From NCBI RefSeq assembly GCF_014860165.1, contig NZ_JACZKG010000054.1, positions 1-64,000 of the forward strand: DNA of 64,000 nt, written 5' to 3'. The notes under the pieces were generated by a model, which did not search any database, was not told where the DNA came from, and saw only the letters and a program-made list of their open reading frames with translations. The DNA is from Devosia sp. (GTDB lineage: Bacteria; Pseudomonadota; Alphaproteobacteria; Rhizobiales; Devosiaceae). The translations under genes and the position numbers were made by a program. Below, piece by piece: positions 36,930 to 46,184 of the stretch (the stretch's first letter is position 1; each line of letters begins with the position of its first letter).

Positions 36930-37705
36930 GTTCCATTGAGCCGCGTGTTGCCGCTGTGACCGGCGGAGCGGGCGGAATTGGCGAAGCAACCGTGCAGCGC
37001 CTGCGTCAGGACGGCTGGCAGGTGGCAGTGCTCGACCTCGATCCGGACAATGCCAAACGCGTGGCCGAGCGTCACGGTGCGCTCGCCTGCCCGATCGACA
37101 TCGGCGACGCCGCAAGCATCGAGGCGGCGGCAGCCTTTGTCGAGCGGGAACTGGGGCCGTGCTCTGCATTGGCGGCGGTTGCAGCGCACCTGGAAAATCC
37201 GCATGCGCCTGAGCGGCAGGACATGAACGAGTGGGACGATATCCTGCGAGTCAACCTCACCGGCACATTTCGCACGCTGACCGCCTTTGGGCGCGGCATG
37301 AAGGAGCGCCGCAGCGGCGCCATCGTGACAGTTGGATCGATCACCGCCTTCAATTCGTCGCCGCTACAGGCCTATGGCCCGACCAAGGCCGCCATCCTCA
37401 ACATGACGCGCAATTTTGCCGTCGCCTGGGGACGTAGCGGGATACGTGTCAACTGCGTCTGCCCCGGCCCGACGCGCACGCCCGCTGTGGAGGCCAGCTA
37501 TGCCCGTGGCGAGCGCAATCCGGAGACCATGATCCGCCAGACCGCCCTGGGCACCCTGGTTCGGCCGATGGACGTGGCCAATGCCATTTCCTTTCTGCTG
37601 TCTGACCAGGCGGCGGCCATTACCGGGATCGACCTGCCGGTCGATAGCGGCACGCTGGCGACCCAGCTCTGGTCGCTCTACGGCGGCGTTCCCGGGCCCG
37701 AATAG
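36926..37705 (+). CDS. SDR family oxidoreductase
   Basis: 259-aa classical short-chain dehydrogenase. Cofactor motif TGGAGGIGEATVQRL at the N terminus, a D-D-type LDLDPDN that favours NAD, catalytic S in VGSITAFNSSP and Y-G-P-T-K, and the C-terminal VDSGTLA. Its ATG overlaps the stop of the serine hydrolase gene (ATGA), so the two are coupled. Substrate unknown; it presumably oxidises a hydroxyl in the island's pathway. Confidence 0.87.
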   Translation: MSSIEPRVAAVTGGAGGIGEATVQRLRQDGWQVAVLDLDPDNAKRVAERHGALACPIDIGDAASIEAAAAFVERELGPCSALAAVAAHLENPHAPERQDMNEWDDILRVNLTGTFRTLTAFGRGMKERRSGAIVTVGSITAFNSSPLQAYGPTKAAILNMTRNFAVAWGRSGIRVNCVCPGPTRTPAVEASYARGERNPETMIRQTALGTLVRPMDVANAISFLLSDQAAAITGIDLPVDSGTLATQLWSLYGGVPGPE

Positions 37706-37757
37706 CAATCCAATTAGCAGCACCTCAGCAACCAAATGGGGTTGCCAAGCGTCCAAG

Positions 37758-37775
37758 ATTGTCATACAAACGTAC
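37758..37775. promoter_or_regulatory. Operator-like site 3 (core TGTCATACA)
   Basis: ATTGTCATACAAACG, core 37760-37768, 29 bp before the TTG start of the next SDR gene. Confidence 0.65.
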
Positions 37776-37797
37776 GGTATACAAAGGAGTGAGTGCG

Positions 37798-38553
37798 TTG
37801 GACGAGGGAACACAACGCCAGGTCATCCTGGTTACCGGGGCAGGCAGGGGCATCGGCCGGGCAGCCGCAGAGCGCCTGGCGCGCAACGGCGTATCGGTCG
37901 GTGTGCTCGACATCTCTTCGGACCTCGCTGCTGAAACCGTGGCAAGTATCCACGAGGCCGGCGGACGCGCCTTGGCGCTGACCACCGACGTGGCCGATCG
38001 GGCAGCCATGCTGTCTGCTGCTGCGCACCTGAGCAGCGCGTTCGGCCCGCTCACCGGTATCGTCAATGACGCCATGTGGATCCGCTACGGTCCCATTGAA
38101 CATCTTGCTGAGGATGATCTCGACCGCATGCTGGCTGTTGGGGTCAAGGGCCCGATCTGGGGCGTGCAGGCCCTGCTGGCGCATCGTGGGCCAGGGGCGG
38201 CATGCGTGGTCAATCTCGCCTCACCCGTCGCCGATCTCGGCATGGCCAATACCGTCGCCTACACCGCCGTGAAGGGCGCCATCGTTGCCTTGACCCGGCA
38301 AATGGCAGTCGAGCTGGGGCCGCAGGGCATTCGCGTCAATGCGGTGGCTCCCGGCGCCGTGCCGACACCGGGCGCGCGTGCCATCGTCGACGAGGCCGGC
38401 TACGCCAAGCGCCGCGCCCAGACGCCCTTAGGCCGGCTGGGCGAGGAATCCGAGATTGCCGCGGCCATCGCATTTCTGTGCGGGCCGGACGCCGCCTTCA
38501 TCACCGGCGAAGTGTTGCATGTCGATGGCGGCATAACAGTCAAGTCCATGTGA
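37798..38553 (+). CDS. SDR family oxidoreductase
   Basis: 251-aa classical SDR: TGAGRGIGRAAAERLARNG, LDISSD for NAD(H) preference, N-D-A in VNDAMW, catalytic S in NLASP and Y-T-A-V-K. It has the VDGGITVKSM-type end. No ATG is available near the conserved start; a TTG at 37798 is eight bases after AAAGGAG and is taken as start. A GTG nine bases earlier would be too close to the ribosome site. It is followed by the CMD-like gene. Confidence 0.85.
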   Translation: MDEGTQRQVILVTGAGRGIGRAAAERLARNGVSVGVLDISSDLAAETVASIHEAGGRALALTTDVADRAAMLSAAAHLSSAFGPLTGIVNDAMWIRYGPIEHLAEDDLDRMLAVGVKGPIWGVQALLAHRGPGAACVVNLASPVADLGMANTVAYTAVKGAIVALTRQMAVELGPQGIRVNAVAPGAVPTPGARAIVDEAGYAKRRAQTPLGRLGEESEIAAAIAFLCGPDAAFITGEVLHVDGGITVKSM

Positions 38554-38631
38554 GGCGCGTGATGGCAAATCGAAGGGACGATCGTCCCGCCCCAAACTCA
38601 ACCAGTCATCTACAGCAAGGCAATGATCGTC

Positions 38632-39063
38632 ATGACGACTGAACCAAACGAACTGGACGAAATGTTCCGGCGTGGTCTGGCGCTCCGCCGTCAGGTGCTG
38701 GGACCTGAATATGTTGATCGCTCCATGGCCAATGCCAACGACTTCATGATGGCCTTTCAGCGGGTCACGACAGAGTGGTGCTGGGGCTATGCCTGGACGC
38801 GCGACACGCTCGATCTCAAGACGCGCAGCATGCTCAACCTGGCCATGCTGACCGCGCTCAATCGGGCCGCCGAGATCCGGCTGCATGTGCGCGGGGCGAT
38901 CAACAATGGCGTCACGGTCGAGGAGATCCGCGAAACCCTGCTGCATGCCACCATCTATTGCGGCATTCCGGCCGGATTGGACGCCTTCAAGGCTGCCAAT
39001 GAGGTGCTCGTGGAGATGGGTGTCATGGAGCCAGCCGCCGAAGTGGTGGATATCGAAGAGTAA
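38632..39063 (+). CDS. Carboxymuconolactone decarboxylase family protein
   Basis: About 143-aa protein with the gamma-carboxymuconolactone decarboxylase pattern: LDLKTRSMLNLAMLTALNRAAEIRLHVRGAINNGVTVEEIRETLLHATIYCGIPAG. It lacks the CxxC of AhpD-type peroxidase relatives, so a lyase or isomerase-type role is more likely. Here it may act on a lactone or muconate-like intermediate. An ATG at 38623 is an alternative start; the later one has better spacing to AAGG. No pca genes are present. Confidence 0.85.
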   Translation: MTTEPNELDEMFRRGLALRRQVLGPEYVDRSMANANDFMMAFQRVTTEWCWGYAWTRDTLDLKTRSMLNLAMLTALNRAAEIRLHVRGAINNGVTVEEIRETLLHATIYCGIPAGLDAFKAANEVLVEMGVMEPAAEVVDIEE

Positions 39064-39084
39064 TGACATATTGACGTACTTGTA

Positions 39085-39101
39085 GACTGTCATACAAACT
39101 G
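39085..39101. promoter_or_regulatory. Operator-like site 4 (core TGTCATACA)
   Basis: GACTGTCATACAAACTGAC, core 39088-39096, 51 bp upstream of the Liv-type binding-protein gene. TTGACG at 39071-39076 could be a -35 element. Confidence 0.65.
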
Positions 39102-39147
39102 ACTGAAGGACGATGCGTAGCGCACGATCCAACGAGGGAGGAATATC

Positions 39148-40446
39148 ATGAGCACAATCAAGTCCGGCGGGCCTGTTGCCAGTCGCCGTCAAGTCATCAA
39201 GGGGCTGGCCTACGGCGGCGCCGCTGCCGCGATCGGCATGCCGCACATTGCCCGCGCCCAGGACAACGATACGATCCGTATCGGCTATATCGACCAGTTC
39301 ACCGGCATTCGCGCCAACTTCGGCGAGACCGCACCCTGGGTGGTCGACCAGATGGAAGCCCTGCTGGCCGACGGCATCGAAATCGGCGGCAAGACCTATA
39401 ATGTAGAAATCCTGCGCCGCGACAGCCAGTCCGACCCCAACCGCATGGGCAGCCTGGGCAACGAGCTGGTGCTGCGCGAAAATGTCGATCTGCTGCTGGT
39501 TGCCGACGGCCTGGCGGCGCCGGCCCTGGAAATCTGCGACCAGAACGGCACGCCCGCCATTTCGACCATCCTGCAGTGGGAACCCTTCTATGCAGCACGT
39601 GGCTCCAACCCCGAAACGGGCTATCCTTGGAGCTTCCTGTTCTTCTGGAGCGGCGGCGACATCATCAAGAACTATGTCGGCATGTGGGATGCTTCGGGCA
39701 TCGACAAGGTGGTTGGCACCTTCTACGAGGACAACGACTTCGGCCGCGGCTTCTCCGCCGGCATGACCGACTCGCTCAAGGCCGGTGGCTATACCGAAGT
39801 CCCCGGCGGTCTGTTCAAGGAACAGGTGGACGATTTCTCCAACCAGGTCGCCGCTTTCCGCGACGGTGGCGCCAAGATCGTCACCGGCCTGGTCTTTCCG
39901 CAGCACCTTGCGACTTTCTATGGCCAGGCCCTGCAGGCCGGGCTCGAGCTGGACGCGGTCACGATTGCAGCCGCATTCGTCTTCCCGTCGGGCGTCGAAG
40001 TGCTCGGCGACCGGGGCGCGGGCATGTCGACCGAAATCTGGTTCAACCGCCAGTTGCCGTTCAAGTCGAGCCTGACCGGGGAAACCGCCGACGCCTTCTG
40101 CGGGGCTTATGAAGAGGCCACGGGACGTCAGTGGGCGCAGCCTATGGGCTACCACCATGCCATCTGGGAAGTTGCCCTGGCCGCCCTCAAGGCATCGGGC
40201 GATCCCAAGGATCGCGCGGCGGTTCGCGACGCCATTGCCGGGCTCGAACTCGACACCATCATCGGCAAGGTCGATTTCAAGAACTCGACAATGAAGTCGG
40301 TGGCCAACACCTGGGTCACCATGGGCCAGTGGCATGCCAACCCCGAGGGCAGCAAGTTCCCCTATGAGCTTTATGTGACCAACAATGTCACGGCCCCGGA
40401 GGTCCCGGTGCAGAAGGAGTTCCTCCCCCTCTCCGCCTTCCGCTGA
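39148..40446 (+). CDS. Branched-chain-amino-acid-type ABC transporter substrate-binding protein
   Basis: 432-aa binding protein. A twin-arginine-like signal (SRRQVIKGLAYGGAAAAIGM) precedes an A-Q-D cleavage site, then the Leu/Ile/Val-type ligand fold (IRIGYIDQFTGIRANFGE, LLLVADGLAAPALEI). In this family ligands include amino acids, amides and aromatic acids; length above 400 aa is common for non-amino-acid ligands. First gene of a transporter and catabolic operon behind operator-like site 4. A GC hairpin follows it. Confidence 0.9.
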   Translation: MSTIKSGGPVASRRQVIKGLAYGGAAAAIGMPHIARAQDNDTIRIGYIDQFTGIRANFGETAPWVVDQMEALLADGIEIGGKTYNVEILRRDSQSDPNRMGSLGNELVLRENVDLLLVADGLAAPALEICDQNGTPAISTILQWEPFYAARGSNPETGYPWSFLFFWSGGDIIKNYVGMWDASGIDKVVGTFYEDNDFGRGFSAGMTDSLKAGGYTEVPGGLFKEQVDDFSNQVAAFRDGGAKIVTGLVFPQHLATFYGQALQAGLELDAVTIAAAFVFPSGVEVLGDRGAGMSTEIWFNRQLPFKSSLTGETADAFCGAYEEATGRQWAQPMGYHHAIWEVALAALKASGDPKDRAAVRDAIAGLELDTIIGKVDFKNSTMKSVANTWVTMGQWHANPEGSKFPYELYVTNNVTAPEVPVQKEFLPLSAFR

Positions 40447-40466
40447 CCGGGCGCATACTGGCCTGA

Positions 40467-40495
40467 CGGCCGGGGACCCAACGGGCCCCCGGCCG
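40467..40495 (+). terminator. GC hairpin between binding-protein and ATPase genes
   Basis: A 9-bp perfect stem (40467-40475 with 40487-40495) lies 20 nt after the binding-protein stop. No T tract. Likely a partial terminator or RNA-stabilising hairpin that raises binding-protein over permease expression. Confidence 0.5.
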
Positions 40496-40517
40496 AATTG
40501 ATGAGCAGGAGACACCA

Positions 40518-41255
40518 ATGCCCCCCGTATTGCAGGCCGACCGCCTTTCAAGGCGTTTCGGACAGATCGTCGTCGCCGATGAACTGTCCTTCAGCGTCGA
40601 TCACGGCCAATGCCTGGGCATTATCGGGCCTAACGGCGCCGGCAAGACTTCGGTCTTCAACATGCTGGCCGGGGTGATCCGTGCCCAGAGTGGCCACATC
40701 CTGCTCAACGGCGCAGATGTGACCACCAAGGCGCAGCATGAACGCACCCGGCTGGGGATTGGCCGCACCTACCAGGTGCCGCAGCCTTTCGGCCAGCTGA
40801 CCGCCTTCGAAAACGTGTTGACCGCCGCCAGCTTTGGTGGTGGCCGCCGTGGTCAGGACGCCGCCGACCACGCCGCAAGCATTCTCGATCGCACCGGGCT
40901 GAGCAAACGGTCCGACATGCCGGCAGGCGCACTGCCCTTGCTCGACCGCAAGCGGCTGGAACTGGCGCGGGCGCTGGCCTTGTCGCCGCGCCTGCTGCTG
41001 CTTGACGAAATTGCCGGTGGCCTGACCGAGGCCGAGGTGAACGTGCTGGTCGATCTGATCGCCGCCATCAAGCCGACACTGGCCATCGTCTGGATCGAGC
41101 ATGTGACCCATGCCGTATCGGCGGTGGCCGACAATGTCGTCGCCATCAACTTCGGCAAGAAGATCGCCGAGGGTACGCCGGCAGCCGTCATGGCCGATGC
41201 CGCCGTCCAGGAAGTCTATATGGGAGCCGTGATGGATGTCGCTGCTGTCGGTTGA
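40518..41255 (+). CDS. ABC transporter ATP-binding protein (LivG type)
   Basis: 245-aa ATPase: Walker A GPNGAGKTSVFNML, signature region LPLLDRKRLELARALAL in place of LSGGQ, Walker B LLLLDEIAGGLTEAE, and the LivG-type C terminus (KIAEGTPAAVMADAAVQEVYMG). The degenerate signature is seen in some LivG homologues. It overlaps the livF-type gene by 20 bp. Confidence 0.9.
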   Translation: MPPVLQADRLSRRFGQIVVADELSFSVDHGQCLGIIGPNGAGKTSVFNMLAGVIRAQSGHILLNGADVTTKAQHERTRLGIGRTYQVPQPFGQLTAFENVLTAASFGGGRRGQDAADHAASILDRTGLSKRSDMPAGALPLLDRKRLELARALALSPRLLLLDEIAGGLTEAEVNVLVDLIAAIKPTLAIVWIEHVTHAVSAVADNVVAINFGKKIAEGTPAAVMADAAVQEVYMGAVMDVAAVG

Positions 41256-41946
41256 AAATCTCGAAGTCTCCTATGGCGACTTCCAAGCGGTGCGCGGCGC
41301 GTCCCTCGAGCTGGAGGCCGGCCAGACCATTGCCATCATCGGCGCCAATGGCGCCGGCAAGTCCACCCTGCTCAATGCCATTGTCGGGCTGAACAGCCAG
41401 AAGCGTGGCACGGTCCGTTTCGACGGGCAGGACATAACCCACCTGCGGACCGACCGTATCGCCCGGGCAGGGATCACCATGGTCCCCGAAGGCCGGCGGC
41501 TGTTTGGCACGCTGACCGTCGAGGACAACCTCATGGTCGGCCTCGCGGCCGAGCGGCCGGGGCCCTGGACCATCGAGGCGATTTACCAACTGTTCCCGCG
41601 CTTGGGTGAGCTGCGCAGCATGGTTGCCGGCAGCCTGTCGGGCGGCCAACAGCAGATGGTGTCGATCGGCCGGGCGTTGATGACCAATCCGCGCGTGCTG
41701 CTCTGCGACGAGATCTCCCTGGGGCTCGCTCCCAAGGTCATCGGCGATATCTACCGCTGCTTTGACGCGATCACCGCCAGCGGCGTCTCGGTGGTGCTGA
41801 TCGAGCAGAACGTGGTGCAGGCCTGCGCGGCCTCCGGATACGTCTATTGCATGCTCGAAGGCCGGATCAGCCTCGAAGGGCGCCCGCAGGATCTGACCAG
41901 AGCCGAAATCACAGCGGCCTATTTCGGCACGGAGGTCCGGACATGA
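41236..41946 (+). CDS. ABC transporter ATP-binding protein (LivF type)
   Basis: 236-aa ATPase: Walker A GANGAGKSTLLNAI, signature LSGGQQQMVSIGRALM, Walker B VLLCDEISLGLAPKV, switch region VVLIEQNV. These are LivF hallmarks. The ATG is within the preceding gene and its stop overlaps the permease start, so the five transporter genes are translationally coupled. Confidence 0.92.
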   Translation: MSLLSVENLEVSYGDFQAVRGASLELEAGQTIAIIGANGAGKSTLLNAIVGLNSQKRGTVRFDGQDITHLRTDRIARAGITMVPEGRRLFGTLTVEDNLMVGLAAERPGPWTIEAIYQLFPRLGELRSMVAGSLSGGQQQMVSIGRALMTNPRVLLCDEISLGLAPKVIGDIYRCFDAITASGVSVVLIEQNVVQACAASGYVYCMLEGRISLEGRPQDLTRAEITAAYFGTEVRT

Positions 41947-42821
41947 TCTGGCTCGAAACCATTGCGAACGGCATCTTCCTTGGCGGCCTCTATGCCCTGA
42001 TCGGACTGGGACTGGGCTTCGCCTTCGGCGTGATGCGGGTGGTGAACGTGGCGCAGGGCGATTTCATCGTCGCGGCCGCCTTCATCGGGCTGTTCCTCTA
42101 TCCCTGGACGCCGGTACACCCGATCCTCGTGATCATCCCGGTCGCGGTGGTGGCCTTCCTGATCGGCATGGCGCTGCAATGGCTGCTGGTCAACCGGGTG
42201 CTGGGGCACGACCAGATCCCGCAGATCCTGCTCACCTTCGGCTTGGCCATCGTGCTGCGCAACGGCATGGTTGCCGGCTTCGGCGCCAACAGCCAGTCGA
42301 TCGATGTGGGCGAGATGCGCTTCTGGGGTTTCGATTTCCTGGGCCTGCGGCTGGGGGTATTGCCCGCGCTGGTCCTGGTGATCGCCATTGTCCTGTTCGC
42401 CGCGCTGCACCTCTGGCTGCACCGGTCCCGGCTTGGTCGCCTGATCCGGGCCACGGCCGATGACTATCAGATCGTGCAGCTCCAGGGAGTCAACTACCGC
42501 AAGGTCTACGCCGTGGCCATGGGCCTCGCCATGGCCCTGTCAGCCGTGGCTGGCGTGCTGCTGGCCATGCGCGGCTCGTTCACGCCCTATTCGGGCTCCG
42601 ATCGCCTGCTCATCGCCTTCGAGGTTGTGGTCATCGGGGGGCTCGGATCGTTCTGGGGTATGTTCCTGGGCGGCATGGTCCTGGGCGTGACCCAGTTGAT
42701 CGCCCTCAAGCTCGATCCGACTTCGGGGCTGATGTACGGCCACATCGTCTTCTTCATCATCCTAATCCTGTCGCCAAACGGCCTGGCCGGGGCATTTCGC
42801 AACGCGGTGTTCCGGAAATGA
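41943..42821 (+). CDS. Branched-chain-type ABC transporter permease (LivH type)
   Basis: 292-aa membrane protein with about eight helices and the LivH motifs GGLYALIGLGLGFAFGVMRVVNVAQGDF, RATADDYQIVQLQGVN and GGLGSFWGMFLGG. It pairs with the following LivM-type protein to form the channel. The frame runs upstream inside the ATPase gene, but the family N terminus and ATGA overlap fix the start at 41943. Confidence 0.92.
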   Translation: MIWLETIANGIFLGGLYALIGLGLGFAFGVMRVVNVAQGDFIVAAAFIGLFLYPWTPVHPILVIIPVAVVAFLIGMALQWLLVNRVLGHDQIPQILLTFGLAIVLRNGMVAGFGANSQSIDVGEMRFWGFDFLGLRLGVLPALVLVIAIVLFAALHLWLHRSRLGRLIRATADDYQIVQLQGVNYRKVYAVAMGLAMALSAVAGVLLAMRGSFTPYSGSDRLLIAFEVVVIGGLGSFWGMFLGGMVLGVTQLIALKLDPTSGLMYGHIVFFIILILSPNGLAGAFRNAVFRK

Positions 42822-43816
42822 CACGAGCCTCAATCTCTTCGCCCAAACCCGCACTGGTGGCCGCTGCCGCCGCTCTTTCGACCATCTGTCTTGCTCTGGC
42901 CCCCTTCGTCGTCCGCGAAGGTGACCTGAGGCTGATGATCGAGATCTTTGCCGTCTTCACCTTTGCGCAAAGCTGGAATTTTCTGGCCGGCTATGTCGGG
43001 TTGATGTCGTTCGGGCAGCAGCTCTTCATCGGACTGGGCGCTTATTTCGTCTTCCTGATATCGGGCAAGGCCGGCATCAACCCTTTCCTGCTGCTGCCGC
43101 TTTCATTCGTCTTCTGCGCCGCCTTCGCAGCGGTCTGTGCGCCGTTCGTCTTCCGCCTGCGCGATGCCTATTTTGCCATCAGCATCTGGGTGATCGCGGA
43201 AGTGGTCCGCATGTTCATTTCGCAGAAAGACTGGCTGGGCTCGGTCAGCGGCCTGCCGCTGGTGGCGACGCGCGGCATGGATCGCACCGTGGTGGCCAAC
43301 ACCACATTCTACTTCGTCGCAGCCCTGGCACTGATTTCGGTCTTTGGCCTCTACGCCCTGTCCCGCAGCCGCATGGGACTGGCCCTTGCGGCGGTGCGCG
43401 ACAACGAGGGTTCCGCGGCCGCTGTTGGTATCAATGTGTGGTGGACCCGGTTCTTCGGCTTCGTGCTGGGCTCGGGCCTCGCCGGTATCGCGGGCGCCAC
43501 CTACTACATGTCGGTCTTTCACGTGGAGCCCGGCGGCGCCTTCGACCCGAACTGGATGGTCATCATGCTGTTCATCGTCATCATTGGCGGCGTCGGCACC
43601 ATCGAGGGACCGATCATCGGCACCACCATCTATTTCCTGTTCCGCGCCTGGTTCGCCGGCACCGGCAATCTCTACCTCATGCTGCTGGGGGCGGCCGCCG
43701 TCGTCACCATGCTGGTGGCACCCAAGGGCATCTGGGGCGTCCTCCGCTCCCGCCTAGGTTTTGAACTGTTCGGCACCCGCCGGCTCGGCCCCACCAATCA
43801 CAGGAGTTCACCATGA
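42818..43816 (+). CDS. Branched-chain-type ABC transporter permease (LivM type)
   Basis: 332-aa membrane protein with ten or so helices. LivM motifs AQSWNFLAGYVGLMSFGQQLFIGLGAY, ALAAVRDNEGSAAAVGIN and GGVGTIEGPIIGT are visible. ATGA overlaps link it to LivH-type and to the next SDR gene, placing the transporter and enzymes in one transcript. Confidence 0.92.
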   Translation: MTRASISSPKPALVAAAAALSTICLALAPFVVREGDLRLMIEIFAVFTFAQSWNFLAGYVGLMSFGQQLFIGLGAYFVFLISGKAGINPFLLLPLSFVFCAAFAAVCAPFVFRLRDAYFAISIWVIAEVVRMFISQKDWLGSVSGLPLVATRGMDRTVVANTTFYFVAALALISVFGLYALSRSRMGLALAAVRDNEGSAAAVGINVWWTRFFGFVLGSGLAGIAGATYYMSVFHVEPGGAFDPNWMVIMLFIVIIGGVGTIEGPIIGTTIYFLFRAWFAGTGNLYLMLLGAAAVVTMLVAPKGIWGVLRSRLGFELFGTRRLGPTNHRSSP

Positions 43817-44568
43817 CCGGCAGGCTCGCTGGCAAGCGCATTCTGGTCATCGGCGCCGCCAGCGGCATCGGCCTGGCCGTCGCCCAGGCGGCGGTGGCCG
43901 AAGGGGCACGGGTCGTGATTGCCGATCTGGCGCAGGAGGCCGGTGAGACCGCCGCGCGGCAAACGGGCGGCGATTGCAGTTTTCGCCAATGCGACGTTGG
44001 CGATGAAGCCAGTGTCATGTTGACTGTCGCCGGGGCCGCCGCGCAACTGGGCGGCCTCGATGGCCTGGTCAACAATGCCGGCCTGATGCGCGCCGGTCCG
44101 CTGGAATCGCTGACATCAGGCGACTGGGACCGGATGATGACGGTCAACGCCCGGGGCGTATTCCTCGCCGTCCGCGAAGCCATTCCGCACCTCAAATCCG
44201 CTGGCGGCGGGTCCATCGTCAATACCGCCTCGCTGGCAGCCAAGCGTGGCGGCCCTGGCATTGGCGGCTATGCGGCGACCAAGGGCGCCGTCATGGCCTT
44301 CACCACGGCAGCGGCGCTGGAGCTGGCCCCGCACAAGATCCGGGTCAATTCGGTATGCCCGGGCTTCATCGACACGCCGTTCAACAATCCCGCCATCAAC
44401 TTCATGGGCGGGCGCGAAGAGCAGGCCAGGATCGTCAAGGCCATGGTGCCGCTCGGTCGCCAGGCGACGCCCGAAGAGGTTGCACCACTCTACACCTACC
44501 TGCTGTCTGACGAGTCCGGCTACGTCACCGCGCAGGCCCTCTCCATCGACGGCGGTGTCTACAATTGA
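43813..44568 (+). CDS. SDR family oxidoreductase
   Basis: 251-aa classical SDR: GAASGIGLAVAQAAVAEG, NNAGLMRAG, catalytic S in NTASLAAKRGG and Y-A-A-T-K, VCPGFIDTPF and IDGGVYN. Its ATG overlaps the LivM-type stop and its TGA overlaps the TTG start of the first GMC gene, so it is coupled on both sides. Substrate unknown. Confidence 0.88.
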   Translation: MTGRLAGKRILVIGAASGIGLAVAQAAVAEGARVVIADLAQEAGETAARQTGGDCSFRQCDVGDEASVMLTVAGAAAQLGGLDGLVNNAGLMRAGPLESLTSGDWDRMMTVNARGVFLAVREAIPHLKSAGGGSIVNTASLAAKRGGPGIGGYAATKGAVMAFTTAAALELAPHKIRVNSVCPGFIDTPFNNPAINFMGGREEQARIVKAMVPLGRQATPEEVAPLYTYLLSDESGYVTAQALSIDGGVYN

Positions 44569-46184
44569 GCGCGGCCAGCGAAGTCGACAGGTTCGACTAT
44601 GTGGTGATCGGCGCTGGCTCGGCTGGCGCTGCCGTAGCCGCCCGGCTGAGCGAGAACAGCGCCCACCGCGTGCTTCTGCTCGAGGCGGGCGGCATGGATC
44701 GGCATCCCGGATTTCGTCTGCCGCTGCTGATGGGCGCCTTCATCAAGTCAGGCATCTACAACTGGGGCTATGCGACAGAGCCCGAGCCCCATCTGGATGG
44801 ACGCCGCATTGCCTGGCCACGCGGCAAGGTGATTGGTGGAACCTCCACGCTCAACGGCATGGTCTACATCCGAGGCGTACCGTCCGACTATGACGGTTGG
44901 GGTCTCAAGGGCTGGTCGTGGAATGAGGTTCTACCATTCTTCCGCAAGGCGGAGGGCCACGAGCACAGACGTGACCCGTGGCATGGCACATCGGGGCCGC
45001 TGCATGTTCGCCGCGCTACCGGTGGTCATCCACTCGCCGAGGCTTTCGTAGGCGCCGGCGCGCAGGCAGGATATCCGACAAATGATGACTTCAACGGGCC
45101 AACGCAGGAAGGGTTCGGCCTTTATGATTTCACCATCAAGAACGGGCGCCGCTGCGGTACTGCTCGCGCCTATGTCCGGCCGTCGCTGGGGCGGAAGAAC
45201 CTCAAACTCGCCACACATGCTTTGGTGCGGCGCCTGATCGTTGAAGACGGCAGGGTGAGCGGCGTGGAGTATGAACGCGGCGGGCAAATCTGCCGGGCTG
45301 ATGCAGCGCGTGAGGTCGTTCTATCGGCCGGCGCGATCAACTCCCCACAGATTCTCATGCTCTCCGGCATTGGCGATTCTCGCGAGTTGAAGAATATCGG
45401 TATCGAGCCGGTGCTTGATCTGCCCGGTGTTGGTCGCAACCTCCAGGACCATTTCGATTGTGCCCTGGTCTATGAATCCCGCGAGCCCGTCTCACTTTAC
45501 AGCCAGTTGCGCTTCGACCGCGCGGTGCTGGCCGTGCTGCGCGGCATGGTGTTTGGCGCCGGACCGGCCACGGTCTTCCCCTACGAGGGTGGTGCCTTCA
45601 TCAAGGTCGATCCCAGGGAATCCAACCCGGATATCCAGGTTCACTTCATGCATGGCCGCGAGGATACGGCGCAGCTGCACGCATTCTCGCCGCCGCGACC
45701 CGAAACCAAGCATGGCTTCACGATCAGGGTGTCACAGCTTCGGCCCGATAGCCGCGGCCAGGTTCGCCTGCGCTCGGCCGATCCGCATGATGCGCCCTTG
45801 ATGACGGCCAATTACCTCGCAGCCGACCGCGATGTTCAAACCACCATCCAAGGACTTCGGGCGATGCGCCGCGTGGTGGAACAGAGGGCGTTCGACCGCT
45901 ATCGCGGTCGAGAAATTGCGCCCGGGCCCGAGGTGGCAAGCGACGTAGATTTCCGGCATTGGCTGAGCCGGGCCGGTGGCACGACCTTTCATCCCGTAGG
46001 CACATGCGCAATGGGGCATGGCCCAGACGCCGTGGTCGATGAACAGTTGCGACTGCACGGACTTGCCGGGCTGCGCATTGCCGACGCCTCGATCATGCCG
46101 CGCATCATCAGTGGCAACACCAATGCGGCAAGCATCATGATCGGTGAAAAGGCCGCGGCGTTGATCAGCGGTGGAACGGCATGA
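44565..46184 (+). CDS. GMC family FAD-dependent oxidoreductase
   Basis: 539-aa flavoprotein of the choline/alcohol dehydrogenase type. FAD motif VVIGAGSAGAAVAARLSE, the GMC signature GTSTLNGMVYIRG, and the C-terminal active-site His in THPVG-like TFHPVGTCAMG with Asn in SGNTNAASIMIGEK are present. Such enzymes oxidise primary alcohols to aldehydes. The start is TTG within the upstream stop (TTGA). The next gene is a paralogous GMC enzyme. Confidence 0.93.
   Translation: MSAASEVDRFDYVVIGAGSAGAAVAARLSENSAHRVLLLEAGGMDRHPGFRLPLLMGAFIKSGIYNWGYATEPEPHLDGRRIAWPRGKVIGGTSTLNGMVYIRGVPSDYDGWGLKGWSWNEVLPFFRKAEGHEHRRDPWHGTSGPLHVRRATGGHPLAEAFVGAGAQAGYPTNDDFNGPTQEGFGLYDFTIKNGRRCGTARAYVRPSLGRKNLKLATHALVRRLIVEDGRVSGVEYERGGQICRADAAREVVLSAGAINSPQILMLSGIGDSRELKNIGIEPVLDLPGVGRNLQDHFDCALVYESREPVSLYSQLRFDRAVLAVLRGMVFGAGPATVFPYEGGAFIKVDPRESNPDIQVHFMHGREDTAQLHAFSPPRPETKHGFTIRVSQLRPDSRGQVRLRSADPHDAPLMTANYLAADRDVQTTIQGLRAMRRVVEQRAFDRYRGREIAPGPEVASDVDFRHWLSRAGGTTFHPVGTCAMGHGPDAVVDEQLRLHGLAGLRIADASIMPRIISGNTNAASIMIGEKAAALISGGTA

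Noticed and set aside
38428..40551. 707-codon - strand frame opposite the CMD-like and Liv-type binding-protein genes
   Set aside because: It covers two well-supported + strand genes and an intergenic region, with no protein motif.
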